Source: Veillonella parvula DSM 2008 (GTDB lineage: Bacteria > Bacillota > Negativicutes > Veillonellales > Veillonellaceae). From it: DNA of 64,000 bases. The position numbers and the translations under genes are program-made. This document shows positions 45,557-55,343 of this stretch, piece after piece. Numbering within the stretch: position 1 is the first letter of the stretch; each line of letters opens with the position of its first letter. The stretch spans positions 1,388,501-1,452,500 of the forward strand of contig NC_013520.1 in NCBI RefSeq assembly GCF_000024945.1. The letters run 5' to 3'. The notes beneath the pieces were generated by a model. It was not told where the DNA came from. It did not search any database and saw only the letters and a program-made list of their open reading frames with translations.

Positions 45557-46251
45557 GCTTCATCTCCTACCAAAATTTTATTGATTCGTTGTTGTAAAAG
45601 CTCACGTCCAGTATGCTTTAAAGAGCTGTACAAAATCGGCGGGGTAGCCGTTGGATATAGCTCTTTAATAATAGACAAGTTTACAGACTTTTCTTTAGCC
45701 GTCAATTTATCGGCCTTGGTCACTACAATTTGTAACGGAACACCGGCTTCGACGAGCCAATCAAAGGCCACCTTATCAATGGCCATTTCAGGATGGCGAC
45801 CATCGATAAGTAAACACAACAACATCAATCGTTCAGAATGTAAAATATAATCGGCAATAAAGGAAGACCACAGATTGCGGTTTCCTTTATTTGTCTTTGC
45901 AAAACCATAACCAGGAAGGTCAACGAGAAACCAGTTATATCTGCGTTCCTCGGTTTCAGAAATATCCTCTTTTGATTCAATATCAAAGTAGTTTATCGTC
46001 TTAGTCTTACCTGGCTGACCACTAACGAGGGCTAACCCACGATAGTTACATAAAGAATTAATCAACGAAGACTTGCCCACATTAGAGCGTCCAAGGAAGG
46101 CGATTTCTACGGTATCCCCTTCAGGATATTGATCCGCCTTCACACAGGAAGTATTATATTTTGCAGCTATAATACGAGGCCCCTTTGCTTCTTTTCGTAT
46201 ATATTGTGGTTTGGGGCCCATTGGTTTAGTGGATTTTTTCTTCTTTTGCAT
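45553..46251 (-). CDS. engB: Ribosome-biogenesis GTPase EngB/YsxC
   Basis: An essential GTPase in large-subunit assembly. G1 is GRSNVGKSSL, then PGKTKTIN (G2), DLPGYG (G3) and TKAD (G4). 232 residues, with a basic N-terminal extension of about 25 residues ([16 protein letters not shown]) beyond usual homologues. Start and lon stop overlap by one base (TAATG), which argues for coupling. The lon-engB order is conserved in Firmicutes. Confidence 0.94.
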   Translation of the reverse strand: MQKKKKSTKPMGPKPQYIRKEAKGPRIIAAKYNTSCVKADQYPEGDTVEIAFLGRSNVGKSSLINSLCNYRGLALVSGQPGKTKTINYFDIESKEDISETEERRYNWFLVDLPGYGFAKTNKGNRNLWSSFIADYILHSERLMLLCLLIDGRHPEMAIDKVAFDWLVEAGVPLQIVVTKADKLTAKEKSVNLSIIKELYPTATPPILYSSLKHTGRELLQQRINKILVGDEA

Positions 46252-48560
46252 TACACAAGTGCCTTTGCTAATACTTCATCCATTGTCTTAACTGGCGTAA
46301 TGATGAGGCCTTCTTTCACAATGTCAGGTAATTCTGCAATATCCTTTTCATTGCCTTTTGGAATCAACACCTCTTTAATACCATGAGACAAGGCTGCTAA
46401 TAATTTTTCTTTTAAGCCGCCTATTGGTAATACGCGGCCACGCAATGTGATTTCACCAGTCATGGCAATATCAGAACGAACCTTGCGGTTAGTCAAAATA
46501 GATACCATAGCTAATGTCATTGTAATACCTGCAGAAGGACCATCTTTAGGGGTTGCCCCTTCTGGCAAGTGAACGTGAATATCAAGCTTTTTATAAAAAT
46601 CTTCTTCAATCTTTAAGGCTTTTGCATTATGGCGAATATAACTCATAGCCGCTTGACCAGACTCTTGCATAACCTTGCCGAGACTACCAGTTAAAGCCAA
46701 TTTGCCGGTACCATTCATAGTTGTAGCTTCACATGGTAATACTACACCACCAACAGATGTCCAAGCTAATCCATTTACATAGCCAACTTGTGCCTTCTTT
46801 TCTCGCTCTTGGTCAACAAAGATTGGTGCGCCTAAGAATTCGTGAAGATTCTTAGTAGTGACTTTTGGTGCGTCTCCGCCTTCTTCAACTACTTTGAAAG
46901 CAATCTTACGGCAAATCTTAGCAATTGTTTTCTCTAAAGTACGAACACCTGCTTCGCGAGTATATTCAGAAATTACCTTTCTTAACACAGCATCAGATAA
47001 TTTAACCTTGTAATCTTCAAGGCCATTTTTCTTAATTTGCTTAGGTGTTAAGTAACGCTTAGCAATTTCTAGTTTTTCTTCTTCCATATAGCTGGACAAC
47101 TCAATAATTTCCATACGATCTAACAATGGACCAGGAATATTAGATGCTACGTTAGCCGTAGTAATCCAGAAAACTTCAGAGAAGTCGAACGGTACTTCAA
47201 TAAAGTGATCACTAAATGTGCTATTTTGTTCTGGATCCAATACCTCTAATAACGCTGAAGATGGATCGCCTTTATAATCAGATGCTAATTTATCAATTTC
47301 ATCCAATAAAAATACAGGATTCTTAGTACCTACATTTTTTAACCCCTGAATCATACGACCAGGTAAAGCACCAATATAAGTACGTCGATGTCCACGAATT
47401 TCAGCTTCATCACGAACACCACCTAAGGATGCACGGATAAACTTACGATTCATTGCTTTAGCAATAGAGGTAGCCAAAGAGGTTTTACCAACGCCTGGTG
47501 GGCCTACTAAACAAAGAATAGAGCCACTATTTTTACCAGTTAATTTACGAACCGCTAAAAATTCTAAAATGCGTTTCTTGACCTTTTCAAGGCCATAATG
47601 ATCGGTCTCGAGCATAGCATGAGCGCCCTTAATATCCAAACGGTCTTCCGTTAATTCGTTCCACGGTAATGCCAATACCCAATCTAGGTAATTGCGCAAA
47701 ATTGTTGCTTCCGGCATCAATTGAGGCATGCGGCTGTAACGAGAAATTTCTTTATCAATACGCGTATGTACGTCTTCACTTAGGTTAAGTGCTTTTAACT
47801 TAACTCGTAGTTCTTCTGCCTCCTCCTCAGGATCTCCTTTATCACCCAACTCATCGTGGATAACGCGGATTTTTTCGCGCAAGAAATATTCCTTCTGCGC
47901 TTTTTCCATAGATTGACGCACTTGATTATTGATGGAATTTTCCAAATCAGAGATTTGTAATTCCATATTTAAAATGCCTACAATCATGTTAAGACGACGA
48001 GCCACAGATAATTCTTCAAGTAACTCTTGACGTTTCAAATTATTAATAGGCAATAGAAATGCAACTTGGTCAGCTAATTCACAAGGATTGCGTAATTCCA
48101 TAACGCGCGTTACACCTTCATCAGTAACTGATTTAGCTTCTTCTGCCCATTCGCCAAATTTAGCTTGAACCAAACGACGATAAGCTTCAAGCTCTACATC
48201 GTCTTCAAATTCAGACGCCACTCGTTCATAGTCTCCTATATAATAAGGGTCCATGCTAGTAATATTCATAAGACGAATACGAGTGATACCCTCTACAAGA
48301 ACACGTACTATACCACCTGGTAAGCGCAACATTTGTTTAATTTTTACTAATGTACCCATTTGGGCTAAATCATGAACTGTTGGTGCATCTACAGCATCAT
48401 CTTTTTGAGTTACGACGGCTAAAATGCGGTCCTCATTCATTGCGGCTTCCACCGCCTTAATGGATTTGTCTCGACCGATATCGAGGTGAATCACGATATT
48501 CGGGTATACTACCATGCCTCTGAGAGGTACGGTAGGGATCCCAACTTCGAGTAAATTCAT
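46251..48560 (-). CDS. lon: ATP-dependent protease Lon
   Basis: A cytoplasmic quality-control protease. 769 residues: N-terminal substrate domain, AAA+ module with [11 protein letters not shown] and FLLDEIDK, and a C-terminal Ser-Lys protease domain with [11 protein letters not shown] and the Lys in [10 protein letters not shown]. It follows clpX. The ATG has a CTGGAGGAAG site. Confidence 0.97.
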   Translation of the reverse strand: MNLLEVGIPTVPLRGMVVYPNIVIHLDIGRDKSIKAVEAAMNEDRILAVVTQKDDAVDAPTVHDLAQMGTLVKIKQMLRLPGGIVRVLVEGITRIRLMNITSMDPYYIGDYERVASEFEDDVELEAYRRLVQAKFGEWAEEAKSVTDEGVTRVMELRNPCELADQVAFLLPINNLKRQELLEELSVARRLNMIVGILNMELQISDLENSINNQVRQSMEKAQKEYFLREKIRVIHDELGDKGDPEEEAEELRVKLKALNLSEDVHTRIDKEISRYSRMPQLMPEATILRNYLDWVLALPWNELTEDRLDIKGAHAMLETDHYGLEKVKKRILEFLAVRKLTGKNSGSILCLVGPPGVGKTSLATSIAKAMNRKFIRASLGGVRDEAEIRGHRRTYIGALPGRMIQGLKNVGTKNPVFLLDEIDKLASDYKGDPSSALLEVLDPEQNSTFSDHFIEVPFDFSEVFWITTANVASNIPGPLLDRMEIIELSSYMEEEKLEIAKRYLTPKQIKKNGLEDYKVKLSDAVLRKVISEYTREAGVRTLEKTIAKICRKIAFKVVEEGGDAPKVTTKNLHEFLGAPIFVDQEREKKAQVGYVNGLAWTSVGGVVLPCEATTMNGTGKLALTGSLGKVMQESGQAAMSYIRHNAKALKIEEDFYKKLDIHVHLPEGATPKDGPSAGITMTLAMVSILTNRKVRSDIAMTGEITLRGRVLPIGGLKEKLLAALSHGIKEVLIPKGNEKDIAELPDIVKEGLIITPVKTMDEVLAKALV

Positions 48561-48587
48561 ACTTCCTCCAGGTATATATATTATGAA

Positions 48588-48621
48588 AAGAAACTCATTC
48601 CTACACAGAAATGAGTTTCTT
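48588..48621 (-). terminator. Terminator after clpX
   Basis: AAGAAACTCATT and AATGAGTTTCTT form a 12-bp stem with a 10-nt loop and four T residues on the minus strand. It may reduce read-through from clpX into lon. Confidence 0.75.
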
Positions 48622-48625
48622 CGAA

Positions 48626-49879
48626 TTACGATTTCAACTGGATGTCTTGGTCTGCCTCATTTTTGAGTATAGGTTCACCTGTGCTTAATACGGATTCACG
48701 ATTCACAATGCACTTAGTTACTTCCGGCATGGAAGGAACCTCAAACATTACGCGTTTCATCACCTTTTCAATGATAGCACGCAAACCACGAGCACCTGTT
48801 TTTCGCTGTAATGCTTCATCAGCGATTTCTTCTAATGCATCTTCAGTGAAAGTTAACTCTACACCATCAAGGGATAGAATTTTTTCATATTGTTTTGTTA
48901 ATGCATTTTTAGGCTTTGTCAAAATTTGAATTAATGCATCTCTGTCTAATTGATCTAATGTCACCATTACAGGCAAACGTCCAATAAACTCAGGGATCAA
49001 ACCAAATTTTAATAAATCTTCAGGTACAACATCTTTTAAGATAGCCGATACATTACGTTCTTCTTTACGCTGTACATCTGCACCAAAACCAAGTGTTTTC
49101 TTAGCGGTACGCTTAGTAATAACCTTGTCCATACCATCAAATGCTCCACCACAAATAAAGAGAATATTCGTAGTGTCGATTTGAAGCATTTCTTGATTAG
49201 GATGCTTTCTACCACCTTGAGGAGGAACAGAAGCAACGGTACCTTCTAAGATTTTAAGCAATGCTTGTTGTACACCTTCACCAGACACATCACGTGTAAT
49301 AGAAGGATTTTCAGACTTACGAGCAATTTTATCGATTTCATCGATATAGATAATGCCCCGTTCAGCCCGAGCTATATCATAATCTGCAGCTTGAATAATT
49401 TTGAGTAAGATGTTTTCTACATCTTCCCCCACATACCCAGCTTCAGTTAAGCTTGTAGCATCTGCAATAGCAAATGGTACTTCTAGCATTTTCGCTAAGG
49501 TTTGAGCCAATAGTGTTTTACCACTACCAGTAGGACCAATGAACAATACATTAGCCTTTTGTAATTCTACATCATCTACTACATTATCTGTTTGTAAGCG
49601 TTTGTAGTGATTATATACGGCCACAGCTAAAGAGATTTTAGCATCATCTTGACCAATGACATATTCGTCAAGATGAGCTTTAATTTCTCTAGGCGTTGGC
49701 AATTCTTTTAAATTGAAGTCGTCCGTCTCAACCGCACCCAACTCATCTGCAATGATGCGTTCACAAACTTCAACGCATTCGTCACAAATATACACGTTAG
49801 GACCCGCCACTAATTTGCGGACTTCTTCGCTTGTGCGTCCACAAAAACTGCAGCGCATAGTATCTTTATCTTTTGCCAA
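48626..49879 (-). CDS. clpX: ClpX, ATPase subunit of the ClpXP protease
   Basis: Unfolds substrates for ClpP. 417 residues with an N-terminal C4 zinc domain ([11 protein letters not shown] and CDECVEVC), Walker A GPTGSGKT, Walker [12 protein letters not shown] and the ClpP-binding IGR-loop sequence [10 protein letters not shown] nearby. It is directly downstream of clpP. Confidence 0.97.
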   Translation of the reverse strand: MAKDKDTMRCSFCGRTSEEVRKLVAGPNVYICDECVEVCERIIADELGAVETDDFNLKELPTPREIKAHLDEYVIGQDDAKISLAVAVYNHYKRLQTDNVVDDVELQKANVLFIGPTGSGKTLLAQTLAKMLEVPFAIADATSLTEAGYVGEDVENILLKIIQAADYDIARAERGIIYIDEIDKIARKSENPSITRDVSGEGVQQALLKILEGTVASVPPQGGRKHPNQEMLQIDTTNILFICGGAFDGMDKVITKRTAKKTLGFGADVQRKEERNVSAILKDVVPEDLLKFGLIPEFIGRLPVMVTLDQLDRDALIQILTKPKNALTKQYEKILSLDGVELTFTEDALEEIADEALQRKTGARGLRAIIEKVMKRVMFEVPSMPEVTKCIVNRESVLSTGEPILKNEADQDIQLKS

Positions 49880-49891
49880 GGGGCGCCTCCA

Positions 49892-50485
49892 TTACTTGCT
49901 TTCTACAGATTCTCTTGTGAGTACCTCATCGATTAAGCCGTATTCAACGGCATCCTGAGCACTCATGAAGTTATCGCGATCTGTATCGCGAGCTACTACT
50001 TCAATATCTTGTCCACTGCGAGAAGCTAAGATACCATTTAACTCTTCACGCATGCGAAGAATCTCACGGGCATGGATTTCAATTTCAGATGCTTGTCCTT
50101 GCACACCACCTAATGGTTGGTGAATCATAATGCGTGCATGAGGCAACGCATAGCGTTTACCTTTAGTGCCAGCTGTTAAAAGTACAGCACCCATGCTCGC
50201 CGCAGAGCCTACACAAATAGTAGACACATCTGGTTTGATATATTGCATTGTATCATAAATAGCCATACCTGCGGTTACAACACCGCCAGGGCTATTGATA
50301 TACAAATGGATATCCTTATCAGGATCCTCTGCTTCCAAGAATAACATTTGCGCAATAACCGCATTTGCCACATTATCATCGATGGGCCCACCAAGGAAAA
50401 TAATGCGATCCTTTAACAAGCGAGAGTAAATATCATAGGAACGCTCTCCACGTTCACCTTGTTCAACTACAATTGGTACATACAT
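49892..50485 (-). CDS. clpP: ClpP protease subunit
   Basis: A tetradecameric serine protease. The catalytic Ser is S97 in GSAASMGAV and the His is H122 in MIHQPLGG; the Asp lies in RDTDRD. 197 residues. The order tig-clpP-clpX-lon is conserved in Firmicutes. Confidence 0.97.
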   Translation of the reverse strand: MYVPIVVEQGERGERSYDIYSRLLKDRIIFLGGPIDDNVANAVIAQMLFLEAEDPDKDIHLYINSPGGVVTAGMAIYDTMQYIKPDVSTICVGSAASMGAVLLTAGTKGKRYALPHARIMIHQPLGGVQGQASEIEIHAREILRMREELNGILASRSGQDIEVVARDTDRDNFMSAQDAVEYGLIDEVLTRESVESK

Positions 50486-50521
50486 ATAATCACCTTTTCA
50501 TGTACCTAGTTGAGCAAACTA

Positions 50522-51826
50522 TTATTCTGCCGCTTCAGCGCCTTTTGCATTATCAATAATGAATCGAGCTGCTTTTTTGCGAGCTACAGAGCCTGCCAAC
50601 ATAGCTACACGACCTTCTTTTGCAATAATATCCCAAACTTCTTTAGGATCTGCTCCAAAGTTTTGAGCCATAATGAAGATTTCACGGTTCATATCATCTG
50701 GAGTTACTTCGATACCTTCAGCAGTTGCGATAGCGTCCAATACTAAATCAGCACGTACGTTTTCAGCTGCGGAATCTTTATATTCAGAGCGTAAATCTTC
50801 GATAGTTTTGTTGGAGAATTTCAAGTAGTCATCAAGTTTCAAGCCACGGCCTTCCATATTCATAGCCAACTCTTGAATCATTTGTTCTACGCGATCTTCA
50901 ATCATTACTTCTGGGATTTCTACAGTTGCATTTTTAACAGCTGTTTGAATCAAGTCCGCATTGTAAGTATCGATTGCACGACGGGAAGCCTCTTCTTCCA
51001 TTTTAGTGCGAAGATCTTTTTTCAATTCTTCAATAGTTTCGTAAGAGCTTGCTTCTTTGGCGAATTCGTCATTCAACTCAGGCAATTCTTTACGTTTAAT
51101 ATCATGGATATGAGTTTTGAATTCTGCTTCTTTACCAGCAAGTTCTGCTACAAAGTAGTCTTCAGGGAATGTTACTTTTACAGTTACATCATCACCAGCT
51201 TTAGCGCCAATCAATTGATCTTCGAAGCCAGGAATGAAGCTACCAGAACCGATTTGTAATGGGTAGGATTTACCTTCACCACCATCAAATGGTTTACCAT
51301 CAACGGAACCAGCAAAGTCGATTACTGCAAAGTCGTCTTTTTGAATTGTAGCGCCTTCTTCAGCAACAACCATTTTTGCTTGTTGTTCACGAATATTGTT
51401 CAACTGTTCTTCGATTTGTTCATCAGATACTGTAGCATCTTGTTTATCTGCTTCTAAGCCTTTGTAATCGCCAAGTTTAACTTCAGGGCGTTTAGTTACA
51501 GTAGCTTTGAAAATCAAATCTTTGCCTTCTTCGAATTGTTCGCGTTCGATTTCAGGTTCAGATACAGGCACGATATCATTTTCACGAAGTGCAGTACTAT
51601 AGTTTTGGCTAGCCAATACTTCAAACGCTTCTTCCAAGATAGCTTCTTTACCGAAGTTCATTTCCAAAATACGGCGAGGCGCATGTCCTTTGCGGAAGCC
51701 AGGGATGTTCACTTGACCTGCAATGCGTTTTACAGCTTGTTTAATGCCCTTATCTACTTCTGCTGCAGGTACTTCAATAGTTAACGTTACTACGTGTTGA
51801 TCAACAGGATTTACAGTTGCTTTCAT
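50522..51826 (-). CDS. tig: Trigger factor
   Basis: A ribosome-bound chaperone and prolyl isomerase. 434 residues: ribosome-binding domain with GFRKGHAPRR (the GFRxGxxP signature), a PPIase domain (residues about 155-245) and a long helical C-terminal domain. Strong AAGGAGGAC site. Confidence 0.97.
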   Translation of the reverse strand: MKATVNPVDQHVVTLTIEVPAAEVDKGIKQAVKRIAGQVNIPGFRKGHAPRRILEMNFGKEAILEEAFEVLASQNYSTALRENDIVPVSEPEIEREQFEEGKDLIFKATVTKRPEVKLGDYKGLEADKQDATVSDEQIEEQLNNIREQQAKMVVAEEGATIQKDDFAVIDFAGSVDGKPFDGGEGKSYPLQIGSGSFIPGFEDQLIGAKAGDDVTVKVTFPEDYFVAELAGKEAEFKTHIHDIKRKELPELNDEFAKEASSYETIEELKKDLRTKMEEEASRRAIDTYNADLIQTAVKNATVEIPEVMIEDRVEQMIQELAMNMEGRGLKLDDYLKFSNKTIEDLRSEYKDSAAENVRADLVLDAIATAEGIEVTPDDMNREIFIMAQNFGADPKEVWDIIAKEGRVAMLAGSVARKKAARFIIDNAKGAEAAE

Positions 51827-51937
51827 TTAAAATATGTCCTCCTTGAAGGGCAATATGCCCAAATTTCTGTAGTATATTATGCACTCCTAATAATAACATA
51901 AATGCAAGGTCAATGCAATTCTTCTCAATATGCACTA

Positions 51938-51965
51938 AAAGACCACCCCAAAACGGGTGGTCTTT
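51938..51965 (-). terminator. Terminator after the CBS-domain gene
   Basis: AAAGACCACCC and GGGTGGTCTTT form an 11-bp stem with a 6-nt loop and four T residues on the minus strand; A/T runs on both sides could make it bidirectional. Confidence 0.85.
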
Positions 51966-51989
51966 ACATATTTTACATAATTATGCCAA

Positions 51990-52445
51990 TTAGTTATCTT
52001 TAGCAATCAATTTGATAATGTCCCGACGAGACAAAATTCCAATCAAACGGTACTCTTTATCTACAACTGGCACATTTTTCAAATGTTGATCAAGCATAAC
52101 AGATACAATTTCTTCTACATCTTTATCCGGTGTGGTTGTAATTACTTCATCAGTCATCAACTCATGAACGTGAGATGCCAATAATTTTTTAAATTGAGCA
52201 TTATATTCACCGATGCCATTGTAATAGATGCTAGCGCCTAATACATTAACATAATGAGGCACATGAGGACGTACTTTTTTATAAAGTAAATCACCTTCAG
52301 AGATAATACCTAACAACTTATTATCATCATCCACTACGGACACAGCTGTTAAATTATATTTAACCAATAAATCAGCTACATCAGAAATCGGCGCATCTTT
52401 GCCAACAGTAACAGGGTATTTATTCATTACTTCTTGGATTTTCAT
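51990..52445 (-). CDS. Two-CBS-domain protein
   Basis: 151 residues made of two CBS motifs (LVKYNLTAVSVVDDDNKLLGIISEGDLL and the C-terminal DQHLKNVPVVDKEYRLIGILSRRDI core). Such stand-alone pairs sense adenine nucleotides or S-adenosylmethionine and regulate partners; the partner here is unknown. Isolated gene with its own terminator and a palindrome over its likely -10. AAGGAGGAA site. Confidence 0.88.
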   Translation of the reverse strand: MKIQEVMNKYPVTVGKDAPISDVADLLVKYNLTAVSVVDDDNKLLGIISEGDLLYKKVRPHVPHYVNVLGASIYYNGIGEYNAQFKKLLASHVHELMTDEVITTTPDKDVEEIVSVMLDQHLKNVPVVDKEYRLIGILSRRDIIKLIAKDN

Positions 52446-52478
52446 AGTGAATTCCTCCTTACAAATACATCTTGCTTT

Positions 52479-52503
52479 ATTATACTATTCGCCACAGTAT
52501 AAT
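52479..52503 (-). promoter_or_regulatory. Palindrome over the CBS-gene -10
   Basis: Perfect 8-bp arms ATTATACT and AGTATAAT are separated by 9 bases. The minus-strand copy of the right-hand -10 (TATAAT) lies within the arm, so a bound protein would block RNA polymerase. Part of the symmetry comes simply from -10-like sequence. Confidence 0.35.
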
Positions 52504-52557
52504 AAAACTCCTTTTTTTCTGAAAGTATTATACAAATAATTTTTAAGTCTACGTCTT

Positions 52558-53037
52558 CTACCAATGATAAGGTTCATTACGATTGATTTTTGATGCTCGA
52601 TAAATTTGTTCTACAAGTAGCAATCGAACCATTTGATGAGTAAAAGTCATAGGGCTAAAAGATAATTTATAATTTACAGCCTGACGTAATGTATCACTCA
52701 CCCCAAAGGCACCACCAATAATGAAAGCCATATCGCTAATACCATCCACCTCAAGCTTAGATACCGTCTTAGCGAGTTCTTCAGAGGACATTGGTTTGCC
52801 ATACACGTCAAGTAATACAGTATACGCATTTTTAGGGACCGCTTTTAATAAACGGTCTCCTTCTTCTGCAACGACTTGTTTGCGATCCGCATCACTCGGC
52901 TTATCTCCAATTTTACTTTCATTCAGCTCTGTAATTGTAATGCCACCATAGGGGCGCATACGTTTCACAAACTCTGCTACGCCCTCACGTAAATAAGCAT
53001 CCTTCAATTTGCCGATACAGACTACATAAAATCTCAT
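52558..53037 (-). CDS. rlmH: 23S rRNA (pseudouridine1915-N3)-methyltransferase RlmH
   Basis: A SPOUT methyltransferase with the trefoil-knot motifs FIIGGAFGVSD and LSFSPMTFTHQMVRLLLVEQ, ending in the invariant EPYHW. 159 residues, standard size. It begins two bases after the YycJ-type gene. Confidence 0.96.
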   Translation of the reverse strand: MRFYVVCIGKLKDAYLREGVAEFVKRMRPYGGITITELNESKIGDKPSDADRKQVVAEEGDRLLKAVPKNAYTVLLDVYGKPMSSEELAKTVSKLEVDGISDMAFIIGGAFGVSDTLRQAVNYKLSFSPMTFTHQMVRLLLVEQIYRASKINRNEPYHW

Positions 53038-53039
53038 TT

Positions 53040-53846
53040 TTACCTCTCCACAGATTGGATGGACACAATTTCATTAGGCTGACCATGTTGTAACTTCATT
53101 TCAGGTCCAATACGAACACCACCATCAACAAGCATTTTGCCAATGGTTTGGGTAACGAGGACAGCGTTATTATTATTTTCAGAACGATGGGCCAATATAA
53201 CTTGCATAAAATCAGGACGTTTCATCATGAGTAGTGCTTGCGCAGCCATTTCATTACTCAAATGACCTTCATCACTAGCCACCCTTTGTTTCAAAAACGG
53301 CTGATATGGTCCGAATCGCAACATATGAGGATCATAATTCGCCTCTAGCACTAACAGAGTCGTATCATCAATTCTACGTAAAATATTATCTGAAATCACG
53401 CCTGTATCAGTGACAATAGTTGCCTTATTGTTCCCAGCAAACACATTTATACCAATTGGATCAGCCGCATCATGACTTACCGAAAAAGGTTCCACAATTA
53501 GACTCCCCAACGTTAAACTGCCCTTTGTAAGCTCGATTAATCGATTCTTTGGTACGATTAACTTATCTTGGATTTCACGCCAGGTGCCTTGCTTCGTATA
53601 CACAGGAATATCAAATCGTTTTAGTAATTGTTGTAGTCCCGCAATGTGATCACTATGTTCATGACTGACAAATATACCCTCTACCTGTGCCATATCAATA
53701 TGTAATTCTTTTAACCCATTGACAATGCGCCGACAACTGATGCCTACATCATGCAATATTACGGAGTTCCCTTTTTTTATCACTGTACAATTACCCTTAC
53801 TACCACTGGCAAGGACATGGACCTCCAACGGTGAGGATTCACTCAT
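53040..53846 (-). CDS. YycJ/WalJ-type metallo-beta-lactamase-fold hydrolase
   Basis: A 268-residue member with VLASGSKGNCTVI at the N-terminus and the metal motif SHEHSDHI, then VTDTGVI and EANYD. Family members have exonuclease-like activity and link to wall and division control by WalRK, which is not present nearby. The ATG at 53846 is preferred over a TTG one codon upstream because of GGAG spacing. Confidence 0.88.
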   Translation of the reverse strand: MSESSPLEVHVLASGSKGNCTVIKKGNSVILHDVGISCRRIVNGLKELHIDMAQVEGIFVSHEHSDHIAGLQQLLKRFDIPVYTKQGTWREIQDKLIVPKNRLIELTKGSLTLGSLIVEPFSVSHDAADPIGINVFAGNNKATIVTDTGVISDNILRRIDDTTLLVLEANYDPHMLRFGPYQPFLKQRVASDEGHLSNEMAAQALLMMKRPDFMQVILAHRSENNNNAVLVTQTIGKMLVDGGVRIGPEMKLQHGQPNEIVSIQSVER

Positions 53847-53951
53847 CAAAACACTCCATATACTTAATCATAAATCTATTTTTTCTGTAAAAGTCAATAG
53901 CTTATTTATTTAGTTAAATATTGTATTAACTCATTTAAATTCAAGCTATTA

Positions 53952-55139
53952 TTACGTTCTTTCAGATAATTTAGTCAGACGCTCTACAAAATACGACATA
54001 TTAACCTCAATATCTGGCCCTCTGCGGAACATATCGCCTCCAACAAGGAACATCGTATCATTTCCGTACAGCTCAACAAGTTCATTAAGACGAGCATCTG
54101 TAACGCCACCACCTGGTGCAGGGCAAGCCGCTTTCATCAAGCCCATTGGTCGTTTAATGTAAGAGGAAATTCTCTTGCATTGCTTCTCTGTAAAAGTAAA
54201 GCGTCCACCATAAGATACGAAGATTGGCATATCAGCCCCAAAAATACGAGGTAATAAACCTAGTTGTAAGTAATCGGCTACACCAGATACACCAGAGCTC
54301 ACAAATCCACCAGAATAAGCGGGATGATGAATAATAGGCAATCGTAATTTTTCATCAGTAGCTAATTTGTGTAACCAACCGAAACCAACGAGACCTGCGG
54401 CCACCATGAGAGCAGTAGCACCAACCTCTTTAGCAAAATAAGCACGTTCTAACACATCTGTACCATCACCAGATACGTTTGCAGCATATAAAGTATGTGT
54501 ACCATGTGCAGCATTCATTTCCTGTACCATAGCAGCACATCGTTTTACACGATCTTTATATTGAGAGAAGGACTGATTAGAAATACCATGATCATCCTTT
54601 ATGACATCTGCCCCACCACGTGTATAGGCTCCACACATGCGAGCCAATTCCTCATTTGGTGTTCCCATCGGCTTTACAACGGCTTGAATCATTGGGCGCG
54701 TCGGAGTTTCCACTAAACGACGAATCCCCTGTAAGCCAAATCGTGGGCCCTTAAACACATCGTAAAGTGTTGGACATAGCTCAATATCCACCACCCAAAT
54801 ATGAGGCTGTAACGAAGAATTGCCAAAGACAACATTTAAAAATTGTGTTGCTTCTAAAGCTGTAGTATCTACATGATATGAAATACGAGCCAAATAGTAA
54901 CGAGAGGTATCAATTACAGCATTTGACATCACACCTACATTGATATATGGAGAATCTTCCACCATAGGTCCAAGAGATTCTAGTCGACCAGTAATAGTTT
55001 CCTTAATGTATGGATCCGTTACAAACTCATAGGGAAATTCTATGGTTTGCTCTACTTGAACCGCCCAAGCAATTGATTTTGCTTCTTCATATGTACTCGC
55101 TTCTATTCTATATGTAACTATAAATCGCTCGTCTTTCAT
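53952..55139 (-). CDS. RuBisCO-like protein (form IV type), substrate unknown
   Basis: A 395-residue protein with the RuBisCO large-chain fold but not a carbon-fixing active site. K156 aligns with spinach K175, K181 with the carbamylated K201 and D183 with D203. The third metal ligand E204 is replaced by H184 (KDDHG), the lysine two residues after K175 is absent (KPMG) and no loop-6 lysine is visible. Form IV proteins catalyse enolisation or related steps in sulfur salvage or sugar-acid breakdown. No methionine-salvage genes are nearby; the neighbours are purine-degradation genes across a terminator. The ATG at 55139 follows AAAGGAGA. Confidence 0.85.
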   Translation of the reverse strand: MKDERFIVTYRIEASTYEEAKSIAWAVQVEQTIEFPYEFVTDPYIKETITGRLESLGPMVEDSPYINVGVMSNAVIDTSRYYLARISYHVDTTALEATQFLNVVFGNSSLQPHIWVVDIELCPTLYDVFKGPRFGLQGIRRLVETPTRPMIQAVVKPMGTPNEELARMCGAYTRGGADVIKDDHGISNQSFSQYKDRVKRCAAMVQEMNAAHGTHTLYAANVSGDGTDVLERAYFAKEVGATALMVAAGLVGFGWLHKLATDEKLRLPIIHHPAYSGGFVSSGVSGVADYLQLGLLPRIFGADMPIFVSYGGRFTFTEKQCKRISSYIKRPMGLMKAACPAPGGGVTDARLNELVELYGNDTMFLVGGDMFRRGPDIEVNMSYFVERLTKLSERT

Positions 55140-55201
55140 AATGCGTCTCCTTTGCAATAATATTATTTAATTATATACCAAAGTAGTATACGATTCCATA
55201 A

Positions 55202-55238
55202 AAAAAGACCTCACTCCAAATTAGAGTGAGGTCTTTTT
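55202..55238 (-). terminator. Strong terminator between permease and RuBisCO-like gene
   Basis: A perfect 15-bp stem (AAAAAGACCTCACTC and its complement) with a 7-nt loop and six T residues on the minus strand. It separates the RuBisCO-like gene from the purine operon; a possible -10 for that gene (TATAAT) is at 55175-55170. Confidence 0.95.
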
Positions 55239-55343
55239 AACAAACGAAAACATATATATTGATGTTTTACCTATACTAACAAGGTTTCTACTGTGAGAGA
55301 CAATACATATAATCGTATGAGAGTAAACTCGTCTAACTATATC

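Noticed and set aside
53952-55139. RuBisCO large subunit for carbon fixation
   Set aside because: Catalytic and metal-binding residues are changed (H184 for Glu, KPMG, no loop-6 lysine), and no small subunit or phosphoribulokinase is nearby.
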